From: Bolinopsis microptera
Lineage: Eukaryota; Ctenophora; Tentaculata; Lobata; Bolinopsidae
DNA: 64,000 nucleotides
NCBI RefSeq assembly: GCF_026151205.1
Contig: NC_087081.1
Span: 11,657,113 to 11,721,112, forward strand
Reading direction: 5' to 3'
The notes below the pieces were generated by a model. That model was not told where the DNA came from. It was given only the letters and a program-made list of their open reading frames with translations, and ran no database searches. The position numbers and the translations under genes are program-made. Below, one piece after another: positions 39,586-53,400 of the stretch. Within the stretch, counting starts at the first letter, position 1. Every line of letters begins with the position of its first letter.

Positions 39586-40890
39586 TCAGCTACCTGTGCT
39601 TGTATTAATATTGCTTTGGTTCTCAATGGACGTTTCTAAGCAGTTGCTTGAAGTTAAAATTTGTTTATGAACAGCATTCCAAAGCTTGGCTGCATTAAAC
39701 AAAAAGGTATTTGATTTATTTAGAAGAATAACCGTTAGACTCGTTGCACGGTTTGAAATGTCGATAGCCTCATAAAGGGAGTATGGGCAGTGGTACTTGA
39801 TAATCTTTTGTATCACGTGGTGGCCCCCACTGTCGCTTTACTATAGTACTGTACACTGTAGAGTTTCGACGATACAGGGGGAGCCGCGCACTCGTGCGCG
39901 GCGGGTCATACAACATATGACAAATAATCTTAGAGAATTCTAAGATGCAGTGATATTTGTACAAGTTTTGACCCGTAAGAATTTTTAATCTATCAAAAAT
40001 GGGTTCTGTATGCTCCTTTTCAAAGTGTTTATGGTCTAATTTTTGCATACCGTATGGTCTAGTACGTACACATGCTCATTGTTTATCTAAATATGAGTCA
40101 AGGTCGCCAAAAAGGATCCTTATACAGTGCTTCTGTGTGATAAATAGACTATCATTGGACCGTTCTTTGAGGACAACACCCAAAACACTTATACCATAAC
40201 TGAGATGTGATTCAAAAAGAGCATTATATATTTTCAAATATACTTCAGAAGGTATCGAGTGCCGAATTCTCCAGATCGCAGTTTTTACAGATGTAGTGCA
40301 TATGGGCAATCCCGTTTAGCTTACTATCTATAACAACACCTAAGAATTTGGTATCCTTGACCTTAGTAATAACCTTAGTCTTACCATTGATGAATGTTGA
40401 TCTAGATTCATCTAGCAGGATAGCAAATGGTCTGGTCCGTGCACAGGTCTCATCATATTCAGAGGCAGGTTTAAAATGTATGTAGCAGCATTTGGACATG
40501 TTGATATGAAGTAGATTACATTTCATGTAAATCGAGACATGTTTAAGTACTAAGTTGGCTTTTTTGTATTTTGCTTCTCTAGATGGTCCTGATATAAAGA
40601 TATTAGTTTCATCAGCATTTAAAAGTACAAATTTCACCTATCCCTAGGACATGTTTATTGCTTGCCAGAGACTTAGTAACGGAGTCTATAGATTTGTGTA
40701 GAGCGTGGGTGGTAGAATGGCCTTTTCTAAATCCAAACTGTGAGTCTGTTAGTACACCTTTAGATGTGAAGAAATTATAGAGGCGTTTATAAATGACCTT
40801 CTCGAAGATCTTTTCAAATAAAGGTAATCGCGATATAAAGCTCTTTATTCTACCCAAACGTTCGAATGTCAGCGCACGCATGATCAATCG
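39586..40890 (-). pseudogene. Dead non-LTR retrotransposon (LINE) reverse-transcriptase fragment
   Basis: Minus-strand frames read, in order, RLPLFEKIFEKVIYKRLYNF, GFRKGHSTTHALHKSID, then FVLLNADETNIFISG, then AIWRIRHSIPSEVYLKIYNA and FLFNAAKLWNAV. These are typical of Jockey/CR1-type RTs. The catalytic tetrad is NADE in place of YADD. About 100 residues between KHVLGI and the tetrad are deleted. Frames shift several times, and an R2 element interrupts it at 39808-39923. 5'-truncated and inactive. The sequence 40891-41458 right of it holds no recognised feature. Confidence 0.85.
39808..39923 (-). mobile_element. R2 hairpin element, 116 bp, inserted in the LINE
   Basis: TTGTATCACGTGGTGGCC ... 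ACATATGACAA with stem GCCGCGCACTCGTGCGCGGC, flanked by ATAATCTT (39800-39807 and 39924-39931). Insertion into an already identifiable LINE reading frame shows it is younger than the LINE. Confidence 0.93.
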
Positions 40891-41458
40891 TGTTGTTGGG
40901 TGTCCAATCCTTGTTTGGACAACTCAGCCGCGCAGTTTTAACACACAGTTAATTGCAAACGGGTACAAAGCACATCAACGTACTGTTAATCTATATGATC
41001 AGGTTGTCCTAGGTTGTCAAGGACACCCTGCAATTTGAACTATCGACTGCTAGTGCTATCACACTGCGCGGCTGAGACCATACACGTGTGGTGTCCTATT
41101 TCACCAATTTTTTTAAGTTTCCGTTTTTGTTTGCTGTTGCCTGTGACACATTACATACATAAGGCTCTGTGGGCTGTGTGTAACTGAAATATACGTTAGA
41201 ATATTTTAGTTAATTAATTAACTTTCTGCTGTGGTATTGTATGCAATCATTGGCAAATCCCCAAGCCCCCTGGGCCCTGAGTCCGTCGATTGGAAACCCA
41301 ACACAACTGCCAGCCAGCTCCCACGAGCCGCCTCTGGGAAATACTAAAATGAAATATAGTTGAACTAATTCTTTTTTGTCATAGAAGCATTGCTATGGAA
41401 GAATTGTGTGAAGAATAATAACATTGGTGCTAAATGAAACTGTTACATCACAGCAAAT

Positions 41459-41481
41459 ATGATCCTTATGCTCTTGATATG
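41459..41481 (+). CDS. Signal-peptide start exon of the Ig receptor
   Basis: ATG at 41459 gives MILMLLI plus the TG of a Trp codon completed by the next exon (W-G-T-E-A-A-N-S). An in-frame stop at 41435 upstream makes this the first possible start. The donor GTAAGA is strong. The signal is short (about 14 residues), so an alternative upstream first exon remains possible. Confidence 0.65.
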
Positions 41482-44400
41482 GTAAGAACCACAACCTAAT
41501 TTAGAGGTTAGGGGCAATTATGAATTTTAAGACTTTAATACAATTCAAATCTATCTGGGAATCTGTACTGACAATGATTTGTTTTTAAAAGTGATCATTT
41601 GCCCAGGGGGACAGAAGCTGCAAACTCTTTTGAAACACCTACAACATTTTCCTTCCTCCAACAACCAATTTCTCAGTCTGTTGAGCATGGCTCATCAGTA
41701 ACGTTCAATTGTACAGCAAAATACGAACAATATTCAGTACGATACCGATGGTATCGGTTATCAGAAGTTCAAATTCCTCCAGATGAAAACAATCATTTGA
41801 ATCAGACCTCTAGTATAATATCGATAGACATTTATAAATCAGATAGCAAGCTTTTGTTTCAATGTAGAGCTGAGTCCGAAGGTCAAGTCATCTATAGTGA
41901 TGTTGCAAAAGTCACAATTGCTTGTAAGTGAATAATTTTTAATTTTTATCCTTTGTAGCAGTATTTGATTAGATATTAAACGAACAAGAAAAAAGTGTCT
42001 CTAAGGTTTCATTTGCGATTTAGGGCATGTCAACATCTGCTGTTCTGAAAGAAATCATATAATATAACATTCACACTTCTAAAACAAAGTATATCAATGC
42101 TGACATGTATCAAAACTTGCTCGAAAAGACTTTAAAATTCTTTTGTAGTCAACTTTAATTTCAGATTTTGAATACAAGGGTAATCCCCTGGATAAGTTAT
42201 TGGAGATCAATGAACCTATGATGGCTGTTGCCTCAACACTTTCTTGTAATGAGCAAGTTAGTTCTTGTTATTTTTATACAAACAGTAATTCTTTATAAAC
42301 GAACTAACCCCATCAAGAAGTTTGCTCCAATTCAAGTGAAAAATATCGATTTCTCTAAAAAGCTAATCATTCAGGTGAACCTTGTTACCAGTAACGATCC
42401 TTTCGAGGTTGTTTGGTTCAAGGGTGGACAAAATGTTTCCCAATTCAGAGATGCCAGAATCTGGGTAAGTCATATTATTTGATTTCTAAACTGCTTTCTC
42501 AAAGTATTGTCGAATAAAATAATGACATGTCTCATGAAAACAAAAACAAATTTCAACTGATCTCTTATATGCGTGCACATGTAGATGTCGGCTACAGAAA
42601 CAGAAGTCATCATAAAAGTTGCGGGTACAGAGCTGACACTGATAAGTGTGAAGAGGTATGATCTAGTGTTATACAATTTTCGACTGGCGGAGGATCAGGC
42701 TACTTACTTCTGTAAAGTGGTTCAGGGGACTCGGAGTATTCTGGTAGCTGCTTGGACTGTCCAAGTTAGGCTTGGTATGTGCTATTCCCTTTATTTAGTT
42801 CATCAGAGACTTTTTAAATGAAATTCAAATATCTGGCTGGAATGAGATGTTAAATTTCATGCATTACATTGTAGCAGCTGTTTAGGTATTTTAAACTCAA
42901 ACGTTTACATCAGGTACATTTAGTTATGACTTATTTTATTTCAGAGTTTAATTCACAGGAATACTTCATATCAAAGCCCGTGGCGGGTTACCTCACCGAC
43001 GCCATTGGTCCTAAGGGCACCTTGTCCAATGAGGTTAGACCAAATCAAAAGAGAGGTTGTAGTTGGAGTAATTTCAACCCATAAGAATTTATTCAACTTC
43101 AATTTGAAAACAAGATCACTTGTTAGGATTGTGAACATGCAAACTATCCTTACTATCGAGTATCTGCTAAGTGCTAACTGGAAATGTTTTACACCGATAT
43201 GTCATATGCCACGAAGTTTCACAACTAAATAGCTATGCAAACTCAATTTGCATAATTCTGGCTTGCATTAACACTACTAAAACCTGAATGCCGGTTAACT
43301 GAACTCCTCACATCTTCTCAGGTAAAAGTTGGTTCAAATATAACACTACTTTGTGGTGGAGTAGGGTATTGTTCCAGAGACTTTAACAGGATATCTTACA
43401 CCTGGTACAAGGAGGATATAATCATCGCTAAAGGGCGACAGGTCAGCTATTTGTTTCTACAACAGTTGGTTATAAATACTCAATAGCTTAGTAATTTTAA
43501 TTATTTTCTTCATCATTGATCCCACATCCAGAAAGTTAAAAATTTCCTCGCAGATACAATTTTTTTGTATTCCGTGGCCTGCTCGCCAGGACAGTTCTTA
43601 AGCATTTGAAGCGAGGCCCCAGAAAATTTTTGCGTTTTTGCTTGGCCACATTAAAATCTACAATAACAAAATATCTGAAGCCCTTCAAAATGGTGTGTTA
43701 CAAAATGGCTTTCTCCTACAACAAGTAAAACATGGCCAGCTTGCACCATCTGTCGTAGTTATCACAAATAATTATAATATAATAATATGTTCCTTGCAGA
43801 GTAGAGGCAACCATATCCTGAGAAATGTAGAGTGCATACAACTTAAACTTTCGCACAGGCCACAGACAGGAATTGAAAATATGTTTGCCGCAGGCAAAAA
43901 TTCTTGATGATTTTGCCCACACAGAAGGCCTAGAAGCAATTTGGCAATAGAGATAATTTTCAAAGGCAGTTAAAAAAAAGATTCAAAGAACTGTTAGTTT
44001 TTTCCTCTTTCATTTGTCAACAATTTTGGATTGTTTTTAGAAAATTTTCTCTTCACCAACAAAAAACTTTGTATCCAAATTTTTCAAATCAATATCGTAA
44101 ACTTTTGAAATTTTCTCTTTGGCAAAAAAAAATTTCCTCCGAAATCGAAAATTTCCATACAGATTATCTGCTAGTCTGCTATGGTTTCTGGCTGTGGGTC
44201 ATTGATATTGTCAATTTGTTGTGGATTGATTGGGACCTTTAAAGATAGAGACTTATCATCTTTTTGTCGGTGGATATGTAGTGAATGAATGTATGATGTG
44301 TTAGTTGGTTCCTCCTCTGAGGAAAAAAATCGAGACTTTAAATGGGAGTCTTAATTGTCGGACAACCATAAATTGGTACTCAGTAAAGTGCTTCGTTCCA

Positions 44401-47400
44401 GTTCTTTCGTCAGTATTTACTATTTTGTTTATTTATTTGTTTGAGTTAAGGACTAAAGGACACCAATCAAGACACCGGTTTAGACAAAATACCGTTTCCA
44501 TAGCTCTGTTCATTAGAATTTACTGGTGGTAAACACTGCAATTAAAGACCAAGCTGTTCTACATTTTGTCAGAAAAGTGTTACATAACACTTTTCGTGGC
44601 GCAGTTTACATTTAGTGGCGCAGTTCGTTAGTCGACATGCCATACTCGTGATATGCTGCTCAATCACGAGGTTGCGGGTTCGATTCCCGCCTGTACCACT
44701 AGCCATGGGGTGAGCGGCATTGCCGTTCTGCTAAGGGTTCCGATGGACCTATGCAGCCCCCGGTCTACTCAGCCGAATGCTCGAGAAAATGTGTGTGAGG
44801 GTTAAATGAGGAGCTGTACATGATCTATACAGCGGAGCCACGGGCAAAGAAAGTTTGGTATAATACCTTAACCGTCGCTGGCCTTAGTTATCGATCCTTC
44901 GGGTTCCTGTAAGTGCTGGTGCCAGCCATGGTTGTCCGAAGTAAAAGAAAAAGGGTGGTTTTCATAGATGGCCCTGCTGCCTTGCAGCTAAACAACGTTA
45001 AGTAAAGTAAAGTAATAAGACCCTGGTCATTAGGAAAGTTCGCACGAGATGGACCACGTTTTCCCAATTTAACTTTAGACGGTTGTCACAGGAAGAACTT
45101 TTAAGATAGGCATATGATATTTCACATGTCTATAGTTCAACTAATTGAGTTTCGATTAATACAATTTTTGAAGCATTTAGTCGAGGGCGAATTGAGGCTA
45201 ACGAGTCATTTTACATTTTGTTTTCTAATGACCAAGCTGTTCTACATTTTGTCAGAAAAGTGTTACATTCTTAAAATTATTTCCTAACGTACATAAATCG
45301 GACCGGGCTTGATTGGATCGTTTTACGATTATGAAAATATGCAGACTATGTTTAAATGTTATAATTTTATACTCCCAGAATTATCAAAGCAGCCATAATT
45401 ATTAGTTATACCAGCGATTGTAATTATTTATCTAAATCTTAATCAGCTAATATGATAAACCAAGTATAAATACTTCTAAAATTATCCATAATAATTCCTA
45501 AAATTATCCAAATTACCCCTGAAGCTACCATAATTACTCTAATTACGGTAATTACCCTAATTATTTCAATTACAGTACCGGTTACCTGACGGAGAAAGTG
45601 GGAAGTTTCAATGTGCTGTAAGATGTGGGTCCGATATGGTTACCGATAAAGTCACTGTTACTGTTCCTCAACCTGGTAAGTTATTCACATTGTTGATATT
45701 AAATTAAATTACTGATACGTGCGTTTATTTTCTGATAAAGTGCTCTACAATAATTTTATCAAATAATTTAGCTTTTCTTGAAAAAATGTTGGTCTATGTG
45801 CGTCAGTAAGCTTAACAAATACACCCAGTTCAGACCAGATGATAGATAATTTACTAAACATTCTTTAGAAGGTGCTCCTATTGCGGGCTGCGGCTTATCA
45901 AGATAGACATTGCTTTCTAGACATATACAATATAATAGTTTACTAAATACTAGTCTATATTCTATAAGTCTACCATGATAATCTATAATTTCTTCTGGAC
46001 CAGTTTTCAAAACAGAGAATACTGCGTACTAGTCCAGGGGACAGAGAATAGGTTTAGCGGGATTTCTTTTAAAACTCTGAATACAAAAGTGTCCAGGATC
46101 CTCTACCCACACGCGTCACGCATCCTTTGAATATGTATAACAAAAATATAGTCAATTGTTCTTTCTCTAACTCCATCTCTTCAAATCACTCTCAAATCTC
46201 TGAGAAGTGCTAAATATCTACATGCCTGTTTTACTTCTCTGAATTATTCAAATGTCGATATCTCAGTCTTGTACAGACTGCCGCAAAACGCCTGATAATT
46301 ACTGTATATATAAAGATTTTGAGTATGTGTGGTTACCAGAGCTATATTCAACTTGTCTGCACTAAATAATAACTATATTGACCCTCAGGTACTACCAGGT
46401 GAAGACTAACAGTTCAAACCAAATTATATTTACCGTCTCTTAAATCTCCTCCAGATTAAAGGATATCGTGCCACCTTGCTAGTTGCCAGATAAGTGGATA
46501 CCAATATCGTACCACCTTGCCAGAATTGCTGACCAATTAGTCCACTCCCTCGCTCCCAGTCAAACAACCTAAGTGCTGTTTATTGCTATTAGTAGCACTG
46601 TGCTATTAGTAGTGCTTTACAGCAAATTAGTAGCCAGGGTTGTTTGGAGACGGTACTATCATATCTTCAGACGGTAGACAGTAGAATTACTGTACCCACT
46701 ACCCATATCAGCCATGACAAATTTTTACAGCACACACCAACACAGCGACCAGTGTTGGATAATTAGGGACAATTAAAGTGATTATATCCGTCCGAGATTT
46801 TCTCTAATTTTAGCGATTTTGTGCGAATTGGAGTCAGCTTAAATGCGCGTGTCGATATTTGGTGGGTATTTATCAAACGCGTGCCATATTAACAGATAAT
46901 ATGCTGTTTTTCAGGTGTTTGTGAATTATTTTTTTTCATAAGTTAATTGGTTTCAAAAGTGGTTAATTGGGTTACTGGGCGTTAATTGGCACAGTTTGGT
47001 GGTTTTATGGAAACGTTTGGCTTGCTCTATTTTCAGACAAAAGCAAAAATAGATACATCTGAAATTATAAAATTTTCTGTAATTATTATGGTAATTGTCT
47101 GCTGATTAATAGTTTTGATAAATCGGATAAAAATAAATGTTGGCTCGTGCAAGCCAAAGAAAACAAATATCTAAAGGTTTGACTGTAATATTATCGATCC
47201 AGTTCATACTCAAGAAATTTAGACAGTAATCACAAAGTTCGGATCACAAACTGTTTCAACAAATAACATATTTAATAACTAATCACTGACTTTTTAACTG
47301 TGAGATAAGACTAACACACAGATAGCTAAATATCTACAATCTTACTTTCAGTTGATAGCAGTATAGAGGTGGAGTTCGCAGATGAGCCCCCTGTTTACAA

Positions 47401-50400
47401 GGGATACATACTGGGGACAACTTTGGGGAACATTCAGATACCATGTAGTGTCCTGAATCCGGCGCAGTTTAGGTCAGTTATCATATCACGAAATTTCTCG
47501 TTATTATTTATACGATTCACCGGCTGAACTTGTCAAAAAGATCACAATTGCTTAAAGTGTAGAAGAGGAAGATAATTTTTAAAGAGAAGGATGTTTACTT
47601 TAAAGTTAATTTTTAGTTCCAGATTTAAATCAATTTTCTGGAAGCTTTTATTTCTATTTCTCTCATTTATAATCTTAGTATGTAACAGTAACTATTGAGT
47701 CCATTACAGACGCGTGTACTACTACAACGGTGAAGAGATAGAAGTACCAATAACAGTGAATCGAGCCAGTAGAATGAAGAGTGGAGTGGTTCAGTGTGCC
47801 TTTCTGGACAAACTCACTCAGACCATATGGGTCCAGAGACTCACTCAGATCGCTATCATAGGTTTGTTCAGAGACTCACTCAGATCGCTATCATAGGTTT
47901 GTTCAGAGACTCACTCAGATCGCTATCATAGGTTTGTTCAGGGACTCACTCAGATCGCTATCATAGGTTTGTTCAGAGACTCACTCAGATCGCTATCATA
48001 GGTTTGTTCAGAGACTCACTCAGATCGCTATCATAGGTTTGTTCAGAGACTCACTCAGATCGCTATCATAGGTTTGTTCAGAGACTCACTCAGATCGCTA
48101 TCATAGGTTTGTTCAGAGACTCACTCAGATCGCTATCATAGGTTTGTTCAGAGACTCACTCAGATCGCTATCATAGGTTTGTTCAGAGACTCACTCAGAT
48201 CGCTATCATAGGTTTGTTCAGAGACTCACTCAGATCGCTATCATAGGTTTGTTCAGAGACTCACTCAGATCGCTATCATAGGTTTGTTCAGAGACTCACT
48301 CAGATCGCTATCATAGGTTTGTTTATGGGTTTATCAATGATCAAGCGAATATTAAACTGAATATTCGGGCAATTATCTTTTTAGCTTATTAACCACTTAT
48401 CACAGCTTTTGCACAGGAAAACCGGAGATATTCACATCGCTTCCAGAGAACATGGCGGTTGGAACTACTCTTCACGTTTTTGAGCGCGAGAGTGTGACAT
48501 TTTCTTTCAACGTCACGTGTCCAGGAAATGTTCAGGTCAGTGCCAAACGTTACGTCATCACAATATCACGTGACGTCATCACAATATCACGTGACGTCGT
48601 CACAATATCACGTGTCCAGGACAGGTACAGCTCAGTGCTGGTGGCAGATTGCAAGCCCGTCACTTCTTGCTACATTTTATCATTAGAATTTGACCTACTA
48701 ACCAAACTTTTTTAGCTAGAACCTTTTTACTCTTGTAAACAGAACCATCTGTAATCTGTTCACATCAACAAGTCAGACCACTGTCTCACTGTATTTCCGG
48801 AATTCCGAATTTGAACTATTTTCTGAAACCCTGGCTGGTAACTTAAACTATTTTCTGAAACCCTGGCAGCTAATTTGAACTATTTTCTGGTAGGTAGACC
48901 TATACACAGACGGAGTGAGGAACACGGTCTGTGAGGACGGAGTCGGGAGGTATTTTAATGAAGAGTGTACTGTACAGGACGATGTTTACACCATATCCAT
49001 AGATAATTTCACTCAAGTTAATGAGAGGTTAGTCCTTTGATCTTCAGCTTCATTAGCTGGTATTAATATGTGAGTAATGGGTAATAATGGGTAATAATGG
49101 GTAATTATGGATAATTTAATGGGTATTGAGCGATTGTGAGCCATTCCAAGAAAAACTTCATGGTGAACGACAATGTTCAGATCACATTTATTTTATCTTG
49201 AATCTATATCAGAACGTACAGACTGGAAGTTACACACAATTTCTACAAAGAATCAACCACAGAAGCAGGACAGAAATACTCGTTACAATCCTATACTGAC
49301 GAAGCTTCTGTTAGACTTATTCTAGGTAAGAGGATGCTTTGTCACGTGACTATAATAGAAGGACCAAGAGGTTTAAGTTACGGTCACAGTTGTACAAACC
49401 AACATTTTTCTGTTGTCTTGATTGGCATGGTGATATTATGAGCAACTTAGAAAGTAAGCATGATCTGTGAATGTCGAAATAGAAAGTATTTCGAGTATTT
49501 GAAAGTATTTAAGCTATGAGCATGAGCGCGTGACCTTCAGAAAGAATCTGCACGCTAGAATTAGCAGTGCTTCCTGCTCCGTCAGTCATTTACACTAATG
49601 GCCGTAAGTTTCCCGTCAGTTTTATAAGCTCACTCACTTACATGTTGCACATTGATCTCGTGGAGACTGGAGATTGCAATAATCTAAAGGTCTTGTTGTT
49701 TTTGATTTGTTGCACCAGTTTTATGTGCACTAAATAAACTCTGAGCTTCCTAGCATGTTGTTCCAGAAAAATTAACATTAAAACCTTTTCATGAAATTCT
49801 ATGTTCATAAAAACCTGTGTGTGAACATTTTATGGATAGAAGATCCTTATCTTCAGTACAATTTTTTTCAAGAAGTCATGTATTATAACTGTCGAATGAA
49901 GACTCAAGTTGCAAGCATTGCCCGCATTTTTACGATTTTTTGCGTATAGTACTTCTTAAAACTGATTTACTGAGAAGTAAACAAGTATAGCTTAGTATTA
50001 TACTTGTTAATTCTGTACGTGTTATTGCACGTGTTGAGTGTTTACACTTGTTCAAACATACATTTAGTCATCAGTCAGTCAATAGAGGATTCAGTCCTTT
50101 AACTACATTATAAATTCATATATTCAGTAAATAGATCGAATAAACTTGAATATACTTGAATGCCTTACACCTATGACCTATATGTGTTAAGTCATAGGTG
50201 TAAAGCATTAATCAAGAAGTACTTTTTAGTTTTAACTTGTTTGGTTTCGACAGACAGACAAAACATACAATTTCTAGACCAGCACAATTTTTGACAAAAT
50301 TAGAGCATTTAAGTGCGCACTTAGCTGGATTCAAATAATTGCCTGCCGTATGTGCACAATAAAACTGCAAAATAGGGCGCTGTTCAGGAGATGTTTTAGG

Positions 50401-53400
50401 TGCTGATTTTATTCAAACTTTTAACCACTGAAAATAAGTATCACAGTTACCTAGAGATGATCAGAGAAGGGTTGAGGCACTGATTTGCTTCATAAGGAGT
50501 AAAATCAATGCTTATTTATTCCTAGTACTATTTTTATTGATGAGGTATGAAATCATCCTTGATTTTAAGATCAATATTCAATATTATATGGGAAATTTAT
50601 GTACTTTAAATAATCTTTAAATTATCCTATGGCTAAATATTTTGGACAAATAAAACTCGTTCCGTTTCAGTGAAGAAATGTGAGTCATCACTGTCGCCAG
50701 TTCCGGACCTAGCCGTGTTCGTGTTCCCTAAAAGTGTAACATTAACATGCACTGGGACGGGGTTCCCTGTACCAGATATTCAGTTCTTTAAAGACGATAA
50801 ACCTCTCGGAAATTGGGGTCAGTCTCAAATTCCAGTAAAACTCGCTCAAATTAAAGTAAAATGTATCCAATTCTTTTTTATTACAGTACAAAAACAGTTA
50901 ATTAAAACTTAAATGTATAATTCATAATACGCATATAATAGTATATGATAAACACTGCCCCCTCAGCTTCGTCCTGTCAGAAGAACGCTCCAGAAGGAGA
51001 GAGAACATGTGGCCTGAAACTGTCCAGGTATTCTGACTCTGGGGAGTACAGCTGTAGAGGTTTCAGCAGTATCAGAAGGCAGAAGAAGTATTGTAACACT
51101 ACTGCTTTCAGTGTTAATTTCGGTGGGTATTTTTGGAGGTTATTTTCTTCGTATCGGATAAATTTTGTCTTAATAAAAATATATACTTGGGTAAAAGTAT
51201 GTTCTGAATAAAAAGATATACTTAATTAAAATAAATGCTTAATAAAAGTACATAGTGGCGTGTTGTTGATATCTACTTTGTCGGTGGCAAATGGTAAGTT
51301 AATAGCTAATAATCAGTGCATAATTACCATTTCTAACAATTGGCATATCGACTGGAATTTGGTTAATCTGACAATCTTCTCACCGGAAGCATTATCCGAA
51401 ATTATTATCCAATCAGGCAGCAATCGATTGTAATTCTTGTAATTATCATTGCTATTATCATCCCATAGTTTCAAATCAAGGACACACGATATCCAAAATA
51501 TGTGTGGATAGTATGGTGTTTGTTAGTGCGGGTGACGTTGAAGGCAAAGAGAATGAGCTGGCTAGTGGCTTGTTATTACTTATTAATAAGTTGAGAGTTG
51601 CAAGATAGTGGATTATAAATTTTGAATTATTCAGGACCGTGACCAAAACTTGCACAAATAAATACTTGATTCACCAAGAAATGAAGTTACCCTTAGACGT
51701 AATGTCTGCACAAGTATTATTTCTTGTGTACCGCGACACTGCCGCTCAGTACTTTTCAATAAGGCAAGATACCCAGATTTACCACAGACATTTAAGACAC
51801 AGTATATAGCCACAGAATTTACCACTTTTACCACCTTCACCACCTCACACTAACCCCCTCTCAGTTGGAGATCCAACAGTCCACTCGGTGGTACTCCAAG
51901 AGAAACCAGCTCCCGCCATATCTTCACTGATCTGCACTGCCGAGGGGAACACTAACCCAGACAAAGTCTATTGGCTGGGAAATGATTCCAAAGTAATTCA
52001 GACTGAGGTGCAGGAAGTCGGCAAATTCAGGTCAGCATTGTCCGCTTTTTAATCGCTTGTTAATTGTATGTTAATTGTCTTGATGATGCCAGCCATGTTA
52101 ATTATCATTCTAATATTTTATTTCCGACGTGATTATTTCTTTCCCAATGGTACACATTCCAGACCTTCATAGTGTACCGGGTTTGACCAGCTTCTAAATA
52201 GATCCAACCAAGATATCATTTCTACACAATAACTATTAGTTAAGTGGGTTACGGAGAGATAGAGGGTGTCTGAAAAGATCAAACAGTCCCCAAGAGGTTG
52301 AGTACGCTGCTTTGAATGACGCCATTGAAAGTTATATTAATCTTTTGGTACATGTAGATTCTACATGTACTTTCCGTTCCAACTAGACACACATTAAAAT
52401 TCGAAATGTAGAACAATGAGATAGGGTTGGAGTGCAGTCAGATATCTTTGGCGGAATGAACCATTTTGGTTTTATACATGAGCTAATTTATTCATGCTAT
52501 AGGCGGATGAAAATCTTGGAGACTTTGGCACCGCATTTAAATTTTACTTTGAATCCGATACTGAATCAACGTGGTCAAGTCTTAGAAGAGAGTCGATACA
52601 TTTTGAATTTTAATGTTCGTCTAGTTGGACCGTTTAAAGAGTTTGACGCAGGCTCTCGTTTAACTTCACTGCTGATTCCCGAACAATTACATGAGGTGTA
52701 TGGTGTTAGGTTGAGCAAAAATAATATATCTCCACCATTACCAAGGAGGTGTGTTTGGTTACAAACGACATTGACATCAATAGACATGTATGATATTCAG
52801 GTGATAATACAAGTCGGACATCTGAAAATGAAAGAAGATCGTGTTATGTGGTCATTGGTTATTGACCAGTTTGTTTAAAACTGCCCAAACGGCCCCTATC
52901 ATTTTAAACATTCTATTTAAATCGCGAACGGAAAGTTAAGGGTCAATTTTGCGCAATATTCGACAATTAACTTTTACAATTATCACCCGAACTACTGTTC
53001 GTTTTAATTTATTGATCGTGGGAATGTAATACTCCATCGCCCTGTGAACATCGCTCTGAATCTTTCATTGGTTATATAACCAATACATAACTTCTATAAA
53101 TAGAAGTAAAGATCTCATACGTAGCATGAATTTATAATTCATATTCACTCAAAATCAATTTCAATACAAGTACGTAAACTACTGAAATTATGTTTAAAGC
53201 AAGCAATTCTATTTTTTTAAGATGCAATAATTGTTTCGTTCGCGCCCAAGAAAGGAACAATTATCGCATTTTCTGATCCTGTGTACAGGGGGTGCACCCT
53301 GTTTCACAGGGGGTGTACAGGGGGTGTACTTTGTTTCACAGGGGGTGTACAGGGGGTGTACTTTGTTTCACAGGGGGTGTACAGGGGGTGTACCCTGTTT

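Noticed and set aside
44617-44700. Functional tRNA gene
   Set aside because: A and B boxes are present, but the sequence continues into a SINE body and repeat tail, and the arms do not form a clean cloverleaf.
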